Shown piece by piece: positions 43,945 to 56,202 of a stretch of DNA of 64,000 nt. Source of the stretch: Metallyticus violacea (lineage: Eukaryota; Arthropoda; Insecta; Mantodea; Metallyticidae). The stretch lies in the NCBI GenBank assembly GCA_030762175.1, contig CM060846.1:183636041-183700040 (forward strand). Reading direction: 5' to 3'. Every line of letters starts with the position of its first letter. The first letter of the stretch is position 1. A model generated the notes under the pieces. That model was given only the letters and a program-made list of their open reading frames with translations, searched no databases and was not told the DNA's origin. Both the position numbers and the translations under genes were made by a program.

Positions 43945-44090
43945 TTTTAATAGTGCTTAACCTCTAGTGGCTGCTGTGGCAACACAAGGTAATGGATACT
44001 AATTGTATATGAGATACAATTATAAATTGGGGGGAGGAAAACAGGCAGGCTTAAGTTAAAAGTAATTCCCGACCTTTGTCAAGCATTTAT
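43945..44090 (-). mobile_element. Strongly decayed SINE, family 1 (3' part)
   Basis: The order of words follows family 1 on the minus strand (TTTTTAATAGTGCTTAACC, GGCAACACAAGG, ATGGATACT, TATAAATTGGG, GGCTTAAGTT) but with many changes and no head. No target duplication. Confidence 0.45.
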
Positions 44091-45459
44091 GCATGCTTCT
44101 ATATTAGCTATTTAAAATATTTTAATCAATGCATACATGTTAGTTAAAATGTCTTGAAGAGAGTCTATGCGCAAACTTTTAGAAGTTCCATTTTTATTAC
44201 TGAAAGTAGAGGGTGGCCCGCGAATAACCGACCCCACCTCGTATTCAAAAGTGGCCTTTATACCTATTGCGTAAGTTTACGTGTCAATTCTGGGCATCCA
44301 TGCTTGAAGAGTCGTGAACAAAGCAGAATATTCAAGCATGAGTGCTCATAACGGATGGACCTAGAATACCACCAGCTGATCTGTGGATAAATTCTTATGG
44401 AACATTTACCATTCATCAAAACGGATGGGGCTCTTATATTCTTTTTTATTTCTTTCGCGTCAGCAACTGCTCTCATTATACGTCACTTTTTCACTAAAGC
44501 TGTATGATGCTCATCACGAAAACAGCAAGAAATTTGGCTGCAATTTTTTTTTCATGTTTCTTTATTGGGATGGGTACAGTACGCACGTACGCCTCCACTA
44601 TTCAGTTCTTTATCGTAGAGAATACGTCGCGTAATGCTTGGCCATGAGCACTTCCTCAAGGCACAAATTACTTTGTTACCAACACAGACTTTCAAATAGC
44701 TATCACCTAAAGGTTGTGATAATACAAGTTACTTTTTCCTTTCCCTCTCCATCATTATTCCTTTATTATCTAGCTCGCGGTGGCCTTGGCAGTATGCACA
44801 ATAGGAACTGGTTCGCCTTGGCCAGGCCGGTATTTCGTGCGCCACCCAGTGTAACACGGAAGGTCTGCGCAGTGTGTATGTCCAAATAATGAACTGGGTT
44901 TCATTCTAGCTATGACAGTTGGCACCAGATGTTTTCTTTTTCCCCAAGATTTCTATCGCTCTGAAAAGGCGAGTATAAACAGCTTGGGCATCCAAGGACT
45001 CTGAATGATTTGCATCATTAACTAAATTTATTTGCCGTTCCAAAAAGCTTTAATGGTTGATATTGAAAACTTAGATTGAAAATGATAGAAAAAAAAACAC
45101 ACACACAGAGAACATGTTTATAGTTTTTTTGGGATCCCCTTTGCAAGTTTATTACTTCAGGTTTTACAACACACCTACTTTGGTAACGATAGGTAAGTGA
45201 GCCCAACAAAATAAAACCAGGGTTAACTAAAACAAATGAATGCTAAATGTTGCACTAAGAATTTTCTCACAAGTCAGCTGGATATATTCGTTGGTTTGCA
45301 GTATAATCTTTTGTAATTTTACGAGAGATTTTGTGTTCGCTGTTTAAGGAAGCAATGTAGGTAAAGATAGATACAGTGCTGAACAGTCAAAGTAATCGTA
45401 TCACAAAATTAAAATCTTAATATCTTGCTCAGAAGTATTTTATTGGGTGAATCTGGGCA
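44091..45459. other. Unassigned DNA
   Basis: No gene or repeat family recognised. Confidence 0.4.
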
Positions 45460-45522
45460 TGGTTTGCTAAGGCACGGACTCGTGAACAACGGGAGTATCC
45501 CGCCAGAGCGGATTGAGTGTGT
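45460..45522 (+). mobile_element. Possible SINE family 1 head fragment
   Basis: The words CTAAGGCACGGACTCGTGA and ATCCCGCCAGAGC appear in the order and spacing of the family 1 tRNA-like head, with a deletion between them. No body follows. Confidence 0.4.
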
Positions 45523-45869
45523 TTGAATTGTAATCTTTGCTTTATGGATGGGAAGAATTCATACACATTTCTACCTTTTTTTTTATTTTATCCCATTCTT
45601 GATGTCATATTTGTGATAAAGAATCTTTGATTTCTTTTTACTTCTAGTAATTTTGCCAATAATGTCCATTATATTTTAATTATTTTTGTTTTTTGAGTCA
45701 ATAAAAGGCTGCTCTTAATCGGATTAATAATCACTTGATTACTAATAGTTCCATGCAGGAGATGTGGAAAATGCTCCTTTACATCTCCCTAAAATATTTA
45801 TTTGGAAGGTCATTAAAGTGCGTATAAAATACATCTCGCGGGCCGTTCCCCCCCCCCCCAAACTCCTCC

Positions 45870-48250
45870 TCCAAAGTTCAATATGGCTGCAAAGATGCCA
45901 TTTTATAGATATTTGTCCAATCAGCTAGTATATTGAAATATCTCTGTCCAATATTGGCCGACTTAAACATATTTTTTTTCTGCTCTAGTTCTTGTATTTT
46001 CTACATGCCTCTTGTAATTGTACATACAAAAAAGATACCTTGATATTTATTTACTGCTTGACTTTTTCTATTAGAATTATTAATTTTAATAATCGGGTTT
46101 TTGTTTCCTTTTAAAAACATATATGATGATTTGTGAGGAGCTATTTCCAATTATACTTTTATGCACCAACTGTTTACATAATCAGTTATTATAGTCGATC
46201 TCTCTTCCTGTTATTATTTAGTAAATCATCTGCCTATGTGATAATTTCTTTTATACTATCTAATTCTTCCACTTTCTCTATTAGTGACTCCAAAAATATT
46301 CCAATTATATTGGCCGTAAAATTGATCCTTGCGGACATCCTTTGATGATTTCCTTTGTAATAAATTAGTTTGCACCTTTAACATATATTCTTCTGTTTTT
46401 AAAAATATCTATAAACGAATTGTAAATGCATTTAGGATACTTCTTTTTCCTTAAAATTTGAAAGAGTGCCGGGCACCATAAAATATCAAACGTCCCAGCA
46501 AAATTGAAAAATATTACTATTACACGTTTTTTATTTGTTGTTTTTGTAGTCTCTATTGCCTCATTAATGGTGTCCTCTGTTGATTTACCCTTTTCCAAAT
46601 CCAAACTGTTTAATATCTATACCAATCATTGATCTATATTCATAAATTCTTTTGCTCAAATAGTATTTCTTGAATTTTGCCCAGAACATTTAGTAAGCAA
46701 ATAGGACTACAGAGTTTCGGCTGCGTGGGATCTTTATCAGCCCCTTTGTTTAAAATGATCACATTCGCTTCTTTCCAGCAATAAGACACACTTCCCTGCC
46801 ATTGACAGTTATTAAACTGTTGACACTATCATGGCGTAATCTGACCTTCTAACTGTCGTAACACTTCCGATTGCATTTCGTCCGGTCCTGGTGATTTGTT
46901 CTTCTTTGGTTCCTTTATAGTTTTTCTAATTTCAACTTCATGGTAGGGATAAATGACACCTTCAACTATATTATAAGTAATGAGTTCTTTTCTTAATTTA
47001 CTGTGCTTTAAGTTATCAATTTCTTTATTATCAATAGGTAGTACCTTTAGAAGTAAGAAAGTTATACAATCTATCCAATTTACAATCATTTTATCATTTC
47101 CTTTATCCAGAGCAGATAATACTTCTGGGACTTTTACTTTCTCCATTATTAGTTTGCAAGGTGTGCCCCATATATTGTTGGAAAGATTTACCTCAACAAA
47201 ATTTTTCTTTGCAGTTTTGCGATATTCCTCTATAGTTTCCTTATATTTTTTCTAATTTCTCTTTATTTATTTAAGTTATTTTCTCTTTCAGGGGCAATGA
47301 TAGATGTCTTGATACATTATTCTATTTTTTTTTCTAACTAATCTTTTTAATTTTAACATATTATTGTTATAAATTTTTAATGAAATGTTTTATTTTTTAT
47401 TAGCTCTGGGTGTGCTACACTTTTGGATGGCTTTGGTTAGTTCTAATGCTTTATTGTGAATGACATCTTGAGGTTGAGGCATTGTAGGCAATTTAAATTC
47501 CGTTTTTATTTTGTCCCAAATTTCTTAATTTATATCATAGGGTTTTTTTTATTCTCATTCCATTTTTGTTCTAGGTTTTATTAATTTGTACCTCGATATA
47601 AATTATATTGTGATCACCTAATGTCAATGATTGACCTACTCTCCAATTTGTAACATTTTTGTTTGCTCTTATATTTGTGAATGTAATGTCTATATTGGTT
47701 GCAGCTCCTGCTCTATTATTGTAAGTGGGTGGGTTACATGGTTTGTTCTCTACATTTAGCTGTAGCTCTGCTTATACCTTCTCCAGTAGCTCTCCCCTTT
47801 TGTCCTTATTTGCTGCCCCACCATTGGGAATGTGCTTTAGTATCCGCCATATGTTACTGGGGAATTATTATAACAATTTTCTATATCTCTTATTCTATTT
47901 ATATGTGGATCTATGCGTTCGCTAAATTGAAAATACTCATTTATTAAAATACAAATTTTCCCTCTAAGTGTTATTTTTATGCAATTTGTATGTGTGTTTA
48001 GTTGCGTTATTTTCACAACTTGCATTTCCGAATTAATAATAATTATTGTGGCCATGGTGTTTTATTTTCTGTTATAGTTCGCCTATATATGTGCTCGCTT
48101 ACAGTTTACAAATACGGTATCCTGTATGCAGCACAAAGTATCTATGCAGTTCTTCTGATAGCCTTCTTAATTACATTACCAGTTTACTTCTTTGAGCGTT
48201 TATTTGCCCTATTTTCTTAAAGTTAATTACATCAATCAATTGTGATAAGT
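45870..48250 (-). pseudogene. LINE ORF2: endonuclease and reverse transcriptase
   Basis: The endonuclease starts near 48235 with NFKKIGQINAQRSK, passes AATNIDITFTNI and NVTNWRVGQSLTLGDHN (the SDHN-type catalytic end, here GDHN, near 47612). Reverse transcriptase pieces follow in order: KNKSPGPDEMQSEVL (about 46885), KGKSTEDTINEAI, VIFFNFAGTFDILWCPAL (catalytic D of FxDFxxAFD replaced by N), KGCPQGSIL (about 46330) and ADDL (about 46228; the Y/F before it is lost), then a tail with KSSYMFLKGNK. A terminal stretch around GQRYFNILADW reaches 45900. Non-functional. Confidence 0.75.
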
Positions 48251-48313
48251 ATGAAAATGGATATTTGGCCATGGTTTTTGGAAATCGAAAGCTATCCTTC
48301 CATAACTAAGTAT

Positions 48314-48410
48314 TTTTATTAGTGTTTAACGCCCGTTTTTATTACAAAAGCACCACAGGCGGTGACACCGATGATACATGAGATGAAATAATATATTGGA
48401 AAAGGAATTG
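48314..48410 (-). mobile_element. 5'-truncated SINE, family 1, inside the LINE
   Basis: Only the 3' ~95 bp of family 1 (AACGCCCGTTTTTATTAC, CACCACAGGCGGTG, GATGATACATGAGATG) remain. It is flanked by a perfect 11-bp target duplication, TAACTAAGTAT, at 48303 and 48411, so it inserted in this short form into the LINE relic. Confidence 0.88.
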
Positions 48411-48421
48411 TAACTAAGTAT

Positions 48422-50129
48422 GAAATTTCAATACAGTTCTTCCAAGTCTAGGGTTTCTAATCTTCTTTCAAATGCTATCTGTAATACTTTTCATAAATCT
48501 ATTGCATTTGTAGGTAGGTTTTGTGTACTTAATTCTAAAATTTTTGCTGCTTCTGGGATAGGAAAATACTCACTTTTAGGATGTGATTTTCTAGGTACTA
48601 ATGGTACAGCTGTTAATAACGCATTTCTATCTTCTAGTTTACTTAATTTTAGTTTTATTTTGAATTCATCGTAAACAGTTTGTGGATTGAAATTTGTTAT
48701 TATGTATTGTTCATTTGAGTGAGGTGCATTATTCTCTCCTTGCATACCAAGAAGGTGACGGAACGTGTGTTATCGAGTCACATTCTTGTTGGATGAGCAG
48801 CTTACACCCACATCTCTTCTGCTTTCCATAGTGACAACTCTATTTATATCCTTCTTCAAGGAGAGGGTTTTATTGGCCTCCACAAGATTGTGCATGTAAT
48901 TTGAGTTCTTATTATCCTCCTGTTCTTCCTTATTTATTTTAGCTTCTGTAAGTCTATTGCTTGTTTATCTTTTCTCTTCCTTCTACTCTTCTTCATTTTT
49001 CTTATTTTAAAACTATTTTTTAGATAATGAATTTATTTTCTGCTTTATTGTATGTCTCTTCCTATATAGAATTGCTCTAATTGCATTTCTTTTTTGCCTT
49101 CTAGGTGTGTTTCCTCCGTAACACTTGCTTTTCTAATTTATAATCCGTAGTCAGTTTTAAGAATCAATCTTTACCAAAACATTTCATACGTTTGGCATTC
49201 AATTTTACCTGGGCATTTTTAATTCCTTTTTATGCAGGGTACACAGACTGCTGCTTGATCTTTTATCTCGCATTCATTTATTGTATAATTTTCTCTGGGA
49301 GCATGCACATTTTTCCTGTTGGCAATATTTGGTCACGTGCCGTAAATCTTGACATTTCATACACCTAGCGACAACAGTGTAATCTTTCATTATAATAGAT
49401 TGGAATCTTACATAAAATTTCCTATTCTTAATAAAATAAATCTCATTTTTGGAGACACCTCTATAACATGGTGAACTGTTGCTCTGTTTCTAGGGCCAGT
49501 TTTAAAGCGAAACCTTTAGTTTTTATCAATTTCTTCCTTTGAAATTTCACCTACAAAATTTTGTTTAAATATCTGGTATTTTAGTTCCTCTTCTTTTGCT
49601 CTTATTCAAAACATCATACATGACCATCAGATGATTCCTTTTCCTCGGCAATTCCATTTTGATGTCTTCTTCTTTTAACTGTACATGTCCAATATTTTAA
49701 CCAGATCCTCTTTTGTCTCTGTCTCCAAAATTAAATTTCTGTGGATCTCATATATTTTATCTTGATTTTATCTTTTGCTAGTTTCACTAATTTTGTGAAT
49801 TTTTTATTTACACTTATTCTTTTGCTTGAAGTTACAAACTACTATTTTGTCTATTTTGTCCATTCTCTGGAGTCATTTGCGTGCATGTTGTTGGTCCTTT
49901 CTCATTCTGATGAGAACCTCCAGTTCGTTCAGGTGAACGAATTAAGGATTTCCTTGGCATAAAAACGTAGTTTGTTTTTATTTACAGTTGTTTCTCTCTC
50001 CAGTTTATAATATAATATTACAATCTGTATTAGAATATTTTCTTCATAATTCCTTCCTATTAGAATTTCTAAGATTTCAAATTTTTTTATTATTCTCTTT
50101 AGCTGTGTTATATAGTATGTGTGTTTCAC
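48422..50129 (-). pseudogene. LINE ORF1 (gag-like with zinc knuckles)
   Basis: From the 5' side: an open stretch at 49929-50129 with YYITQLKRIIKKFEILEI, then EEELKYQIFKQNFVGEISKE, RFKTGPRNRATVHHVIEVSP, KDYTVVARCMKCQDLRHVTK and YCQQEKCACS (first CCHC knuckle near 49290-49380), then TINECEIKDQAAVCVPC. The 84-codon open piece at 48491-48745 probably belongs to its C-terminal region but has no motif. ORF1 proteins of this type bind RNA and form the retrotransposition particle. Confidence 0.65.
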
Positions 50130-50130
50130 A

Positions 50131-50557
50131 GTCTTTGCTTGTTCAATATATCGGAGAGTGCATTGGCCTAAAATGGCGACTTTCTCTGACCACTAATTCT
50201 ATTATTAAGCGTCAATGGAAAACCTGTGGTGATGTCTTCCAATATAGCGATCTGCGCTATACCTATCAGCTCAATTTACGAACTTTAACTAATAATTCTT
50301 ATAATAAGGTGACAACGAGTTTATCTTAGTGTAAATTTTGTTCCCCGATATGTTTATTAATTAGCGTAGGTATTTCATTTTCCAACTTAGTTTATATGCT
50401 ATGTGTATTTATTTCCGAGAATGTAATGTAGATCAAATCTCTAGCTTCAAATTACGTATCAAGTTTAAATTTGCTATATTATCCATGTACCTTCAAACTA
50501 AGCGATAATCAATTAAATATTTTACTTTCATTTATTTACTGCTCCAAATGCACTAAA
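50131..50557. other. 5' flank of the LINE
   Basis: No gene recognised. The 5' untranslated region of the LINE may extend into this interval. Confidence 0.35.
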
Positions 50558-50856
50558 AAAAGTCGGTCCTGGTGGTGTAGTGGTTACCATACCTCCTCCT
50601 GCCTCCTAAACCCAAGATCGCGGGTTCGAACCCGGCCAGAACCGATGGATTTTTTCGGGCGTAAAAATCGTAAGTATAACTTCCTTCGGAAGGGAAGTAA
50701 AGCCGTGGGTCTCGTGTCGTTTAAGGCACGATAAAGAACCTCAAGCCTGAAAGAGAGGCCTCTGGGCGAAATTTGTCGGCCGTTTTACGCCCTGGGTTGA
50801 ATGGGACGCTGGTGACCTGAGATGTTAAAGAGCGTCCGTAAATGAATCAATCAAAA
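50558..50856 (+). mobile_element. tRNA-derived SINE, family 2 (full-length)
   Basis: Near-consensus copy: GTCGGTCCTGGTGGTGTAG, TCGCGGGTTCGAACCCGGCC, TTTTTTCGGGCGTAAAAATC, GGAAGGGAAGTAAAGCCGTG, GATGTTAAAGAGCGTCC. Flanked by a perfect 12-bp target duplication, AAATGCACTAAA, at 50546 and 50857. Confidence 0.93.
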
Positions 50857-50868
50857 AAATGCACTAAA

Positions 50869-51742
50869 GTGACTAATGTTACCTTAAAACTGCTCTGCCG
50901 GTACGCCATGTCATAAACTCTGTCCATGTTTGCTTGATGCTTTCAGTTGACATTTAGCGTTCATTAAATGTATAAACATAATCGAATTTTATTTTTGCCC
51001 TCTGTGACTATGGTTTTATCCCGCGCTGCTTTCTACTTTAGAGAATTTTCATGAATTTCTGAAGACACGAAACTCCTTTTGTGTTCAAATCTTGTACTAC
51101 AGCTTAGCGCCTATACAACTTTCAGGCACTGAAATGCTGATCACGTACAACCTTAAATTATAACAAATATTTCACTTGTTAATTCAGAAGTAATGTAACG
51201 TCCTATTAGAGCAATTTTATGTTGCTCTAGATCATTATTTAGGTACAAACAGCTGCATTTCAATTAGTACATACGAGGTGTGATTTCTATACTGAAAAAG
51301 CTAAGTTATGCATAATTTATTAAAAGATATATTTACCACGATCCTTCGCTATTTATTAATGTGCATGTTTTAGTCCCCTGTCAAATTTGCAGGATCTACT
51401 AAAAACAGTAGCAGCAGCAGCCGTGCTTCTCTATGTTTAGATTGTCTGTTCAGACAATGGCTCTACTAACGTTGTTAAGATCCATCTTGTTCCCCTTAGC
51501 TTTTCGTCTTGTTTCTAATGTTATCTAGCAGTCGAGTATGTGGATACGCACCTTCCATTTTCTTCTATTTTATTGCCAATATTCTCTGACTGAAAGTCAC
51601 TACTCTCCTTGTTTTATTTCCCCCCATTATGCTAAAAACGTTTGAACGAATTTTTATTTTTAGGAGCCTGTATCTCAATAAGTATATCTTTTCTTAGTTG
51701 CTACAATCATTTCCGTATATCAGTACTGTCAGTAATATCACT
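50869..51742. other. AT-rich interval, nothing recognised
   Basis: No gene or repeat family identified between the two family 2 SINEs. Confidence 0.4.
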
Positions 51743-52045
51743 TTGTTGGTCCTGGTGGTCTAGTGGTAACCATACTTGCATCGTAGACCCAAGATCGGGG
51801 GTTCAATCACAGCCAGGATCGATGAATATTTTCGGGCGTAAAAATCCTAAGTATGGTTTCCTTCGGAAGGGAAGTAAAGTAATTGGTCCCGCGTCGTGGA
51901 TTTACGGCACGTATAAAACCTCAAGCCTGAAAGAAGAGTCTTTAAGCAAAATGTGTCGGCCGTTTCACGCCCTGAAATGAATGGGACGATGATGACTTGA
52001 AATGTTATAGAGCGTCCATAAATAAATAAACAAATAGGAGTGTGC
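51743..52045 (+). mobile_element. tRNA-derived SINE, family 2 (full-length)
   Basis: Copy with more changes than 50558: TTGGTCCTGGTGGTCTAG, box B GGTTCAATCAC (degraded), TTTTCGGGCGTAAAAATCC, GGAAGGGAAGTAAAG and ATGTTATAGAGCGTCC. A 7-bp target duplication, TATCACT, at 51736 and 52046 is likely. Confidence 0.88.
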
Positions 52046-54270
52046 TATCACTCACATCACGCTAATGAGCTTAGCTGTTTTGCGCTATTTAAACCATAAT
52101 GATCATCACTCACATTTCAGTCGAATGTCCAGCGTTTTATACATTAACAATTTCTTAGAATAATGGGTACACAGTAGTGGGGAAAATTTGTTTAAAACCT
52201 GATATGTCGCTCCATCATGTGAAGAACAAAATTAACTATGTACTTAAAACACCAAAAAATATACATTTCACTGTTAAGCAATAAATGTGCATAATAATTT
52301 TGCTTCTTTTATCTATACCAAATTTATAACATTTTAATATGATGAAGCACAAATACACCATTTATAAAACATTACTACATTTCTTATGAAGAGATGTAGG
52401 TCCAAAAATATTCAAATATAAGCATAAAGTATAGTATTAGGAATCTTTCCACAAAGTTTTATACCCTAATTATGCATTTAAATGTGTTTTAAAATTTAAA
52501 TTACCATTGCTTACGTACTGATCACGCCCCTTCTGACTAAAAATGTCAAAAGGTTTTATCTCTGTTATTTTCGTATCTTTGGAGCATGGTAAACTTGACA
52601 AATGACCGTTCTTGTGTCAGAAGGCAGTGAGTTTTGTATGGGCAACGAAACAAAGACTGTGTGAATCTGTTCCTGTGGCTTTCACGTTTATTCGTACAGG
52701 ATTTTTTGATTTAGTTATAAAGTGCCTCAAAGGTTATAAGAAAAATTGTGTACAATAAAAATGACCGCTACTGAAGGTGTTCAGAGAGGCCCAAGAATCA
52801 AAATTGGATATGTTCTTGGCGGAGTATCAGGTAATTTTGAGAGTGGATCATCCACCGGATTTAGACTTGTTGAATTACCTATTTCATCCTCTGCAGTAAA
52901 CTGTGCATGTTGTTCCACTTCTGGACCACTGAAAGTGTGTAGTGATGAAAACAGGTTTATCTTGCTTGTATGTTACACATTGGCTGCGAAATTGATTCCC
53001 AAATTAAAACATCAAAAAGGTAAAAGAAATGTTTATAAAGCTTAGTGGTGTGGTATTGGGAGAGAAGGCTCTTAAAGTATTTTGTGGTTTTATGAATACG
53101 CCTACACCTGACACTAGCCTACTTGAAAAGTCTGTTTAAAAAAGGTATGTAAATGGTCAATGACAAAAGTAATGTTAGAAAATGACTGAGCAGCTAATTT
53201 ACGTGTTACATTAAGGAAACTGCACAATCTGCATGTTTTACTATCTTCATGGATTACGGATGGTTGCAAGTATTCGCACAAATAAGAACTTAGATGTCCA
53301 AGTAATAAGCAAATACTGACCTGAATGCTGCACAAGATAAAAAGTCTAATAAACATGAAGAGCAGCAGTTGGAAAAAAGCATGCCAAGCCCAGCAGTAAA
53401 AACAATCGTGGTGTGGAGGAGCTGGACAGTGACTTGTCATTGCACAGAGCACATTATAGCAAGTACTCGAGAGATGTTCACCTCTGTTCTCTCAAAACTG
53501 GTGTTGAAAGCCAAATTATTCTCCGTGTTCCAGAGAAAATTTAGAATGTATTGGACGTGTTGAAAAAGAATGGAATCCAGGCCGATCTGCAGAACTGAAA
53601 GGCAAGAAAATACAGAATGATAAGGGAATAGGAAGACTGGACGATTCACAAAGATGACAATCCAATGTGTTAAAATATATTATGTACCAGCAATAAGGTA
53701 GAATGCTGAAAAGTAGTGGACACTCAAGGTGCCATAGGGAACAGTATAATTCAACAAATTTTCAACAGACAATTTTTGGGTTGTATGGCGAGTGGTGTCA
53801 ATTCAAACGAGCACAAAACACTGGTGAATTCAAGTGTCCTAATTATAGTTTGCAAGGGTTTGTAATGAAGCAATATTTAGAACGCTTGTTAACCCAGAGC
53901 TGTAGAAAAAATGTAACTGTGGTGAAAATCAAAATCCTAGTTAAAGTTTCAACATTTTAGTGTAGAAGCGCTGGCCAAAAACTGTGTTCGTGTCTTCAAA
54001 TTTTGTGCATATAACTATTTTACCTGTGATGCAATTCTAGCATTTAATGTTAAAAATGTAGGCAGACTAAAAGCTTCACGGGAACTTCAGTTATAGACAG
54101 GGATAATGAGACTGAAGATACACCATTAACTTGACAGGAGAATAACGACAGCGCTGACCACTATTTTAAGATACTTCATAAACAGGCCAGACAGAAGAGT
54201 GCCGAAGAGGAAAAATAACTCAAGACCAACAGGAAAAACAAGAGAGTGAAGCTGGGTACTTTTAGAAGCA
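52046..54270. other. Unassigned interval with coding-like patches
   Basis: The plus-strand frame 52746-53045 starts with an ATG in reasonable context (codon 7 of the open frame) and reads TATEGVQRGPRIKIGYVLGG; it and the stretch 53340-53950 (GVEELDSDLSLHRAHYSKYS in one frame) look mildly coding-like and may be pieces of an old gene or transposon that I do not recognise. Confidence 0.3.
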
Positions 54271-54297
54271 CCTAAAATAAATAAATAAATAAATAAT
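54271..54297 (+). repeat. (AAAT)n microsatellite
   Basis: About six AAAT units. Confidence 0.85.
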
Positions 54298-54855
54298 ATC
54301 TCATTGCAAAGACTCCATTTCAGATTTACATTTTTCTACAATATTCCCAAACTTTATTTAAGATCACAGCATTTTAAATGAATACTGCAAACTTTCCTGT
54401 TAAAATAATTCTAATTTGTACATTTGAAGTTTAACTTAGGTGGAGAAATAATAATGATATAAACAATTTTATTACAATTAAAATGTATTGATTAAATATA
54501 ATAAAATGTTTATCGCCTGCTTGCAGATATTTATTACATACTGAATAGAGAATATGTATATAAAATTTCAGAACATAAAGAGTCATGGGAAAATGCTCAT
54601 GTTTATCAATATTAAGTAAGATAAACGTTTTATAATTTCGTAACTTGTCGCACCAATGTATTATCTCATACAATGAATGGAGGTTGGAAAAAAAATCTGT
54701 TTAACGCTACTAAATTTCAAGTATAAAGCATTAAAAGTTGATCCGTTATGAGGGTTTGGACAAACGTTTCCCCTCAAGTAAAATGAATAAGAAGTTAAAA
54801 AAGTCATTCAATTGCTAAATTGTTTTTCGTGGTCAAACAAGTAAAAGTACTTAAT
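54298..54855. other. AT-rich interval
   Basis: Nothing recognised. Confidence 0.4.
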
Positions 54856-54890
54856 TTTTTTTTCTTTCTTTCTTTCTTTCTTTCTTTCTT
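54856..54890 (+). repeat. (TTTC)n microsatellite
   Basis: Eight or so TTTC units following a T-run. Confidence 0.9.
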
Positions 54891-55915
54891 ACTTTCCAAC
54901 TTTTTTTCTTTTTTGAACCGTGTTATTCGGTTTCTCCAAGTGAATAAGGCAGAAAAAATTATTTTGAATATTTAATTCACTATGTTTTCTTGAGTATATT
55001 TCACGCGATAACCCAGTCTTTCGAGTTGTAATGCTATGGAATTTAAGACCATAACACTCAAAATGGTATTGCAACAGAGATTCCAGCCACGAGCTCTCGA
55101 GTACAAAACAAATAATTAACCTATGCATCTTTGCAGAGATTTCGGCGGCTCTTTCGCATTTGGCTGCAGTCCCCGCGAAAAAGCATTGCCCAGCTCAGCA
55201 CATTTCATGAAGGAAATGTTCCCTTTTGCTGTTGTTTCAGAGGTTGGTGGTATCCTTCGGATGCCTGCCTGCCTGCCTCCCTTCTTTTCGGCTTCCACTC
55301 TTTCATTCCTCCCTACAGATTCTCCCTCTTTCGCCACGACAGCCACTTGACAATGTGTTAAACGTAAAAAGTGTATGTATATCACGGGAATTTTTTATTC
55401 TTGCCCTCCGCTACGCGTCGACAAAATTGTATAGGAGCACCGAAAGCAATGAAACAGAATAAAATAAAATAAAGGGAGAAAGCCACAATAATCTAAAACG
55501 GCCCATAGATTCATCTGAATGGTGCCACCGTTCTGCCGGGGTCAAAGGGGACAAGCCGGCAATAAATAAATCCGTGTGGCGGCGAGAAAGGAAGTGCCTG
55601 TAGCCAGGGAGGGGAAGAGAAGAGAATGAAGGAGGAGGAAGAGAACAAGATTGTAGGATGGGGAAATGGCGTTGTAGCTCTCTCAAAAGACTGTGGCAGT
55701 GGAGAAAAGAAGACTAAACGTTCTGAAACAGAGGAAGAAGTAATGTTAGAGCTTCAAACATGTTTCAGAGGAGATGTGACCCATAACCACATTTTTTTTG
55801 GAACCGAAGATGAAACTTTCCCTGCTCTGTGTAGTGAGCAATGCACACAATTTATATCGACAAGTTCTCAGGGCCAATTCTCGACCTGCCCCAAGGTTAA
55901 TAGAAGGTTACCTTG
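54891..55915. other. Unassigned DNA, partly GC-rich
   Basis: Between 55125 and 55350 the composition is GC-richer and frames open on both strands; CTGCCTGCCTGCC occurs near 55265. The plus-strand 96-codon frame at 55626 starts with an acidic MKEEEENK stretch. None shows a known domain. Confidence 0.35.
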
Positions 55916-56010
55916 AGATAGACGCACTCCATGACTTACCCGTACAGACAGCAACGTGCCTGGTGCTCCAGTCCCGAGCGGCAGCGGGGGATGCCGAGTC
56001 CAATTCCAAG
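55916..56010 (+). repeat. Inverted repeat pair, left arm
   Basis: About 80-95 bp including CGTACAGACAGCAACGTGCC and CAGTCCCGAGCGGCAG. The reverse complement recurs at 56737-56860 with about 80% match by eye (CGTACAGACAGCACTGTGCC, CAGTCCCGAGCGGCAG). The arms are about 730 bp apart, enclosing a tRNA-like relic, a microsatellite and a T-run. It could be the ends of an unrecognised element or two opposed copies of one repeat. Confidence 0.65.
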
Positions 56011-56061
56011 TAGTGTGACTTCAACAAACATAGGCGAATAATTAGCTAGATGAGAGCATTG

Positions 56062-56134
56062 GTCTGTTAGCTCAGCAGGTTGGAGCTTCGTGCTAACACA
56101 GGGGAGGTCGTGCGTTCACTCCCCATGTGCTAAC
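56062..56134 (+). tRNA. tRNA-Ile-like relic
   Basis: It reads GGTCTGTTAGCTCAGCAGG (box A), GCTTCGTGCTAACACAG around the anticodon position, and GAGGTCGTGCGTTCACTCC (box B with one change from GGTTCGANTCC). The body resembles tRNA-Ile(AAU), but one base of the anticodon loop appears missing and the acceptor stem does not pair well. It is best read as a tRNA pseudogene or SINE head rather than a working tRNA. It runs straight into a CT microsatellite. Confidence 0.35.
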
Positions 56135-56139
56135 CTTTT

Positions 56140-56140
<1 letters not shown>

Positions 56141-56200
<60 letters not shown>
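56141..56200 (+). repeat. (CT)n microsatellite
   Basis: About 30 uninterrupted CT units. Confidence 0.95.

Positions 56201-56202
<2 letters not shown>

Larger units (their letters stand above)
45870..50130 (-). mobile_element. Decayed non-LTR retrotransposon (R1/Jockey-type LINE)
   Basis: Read on the minus strand, the relics of a two-ORF LINE appear in order: a gag-like ORF1 with zinc knuckles (50129 to about 48490), an apurinic-type endonuclease (about 48250-47580) and a reverse transcriptase (47146 to about 45870). Many frameshifts and stops make it inactive. A 5'-truncated SINE sits between ORF1 and ORF2. The 3' end fades near a C-run at 45850. Clade placement (R1-like) rests on motif style only. 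Confidence 0.75.
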
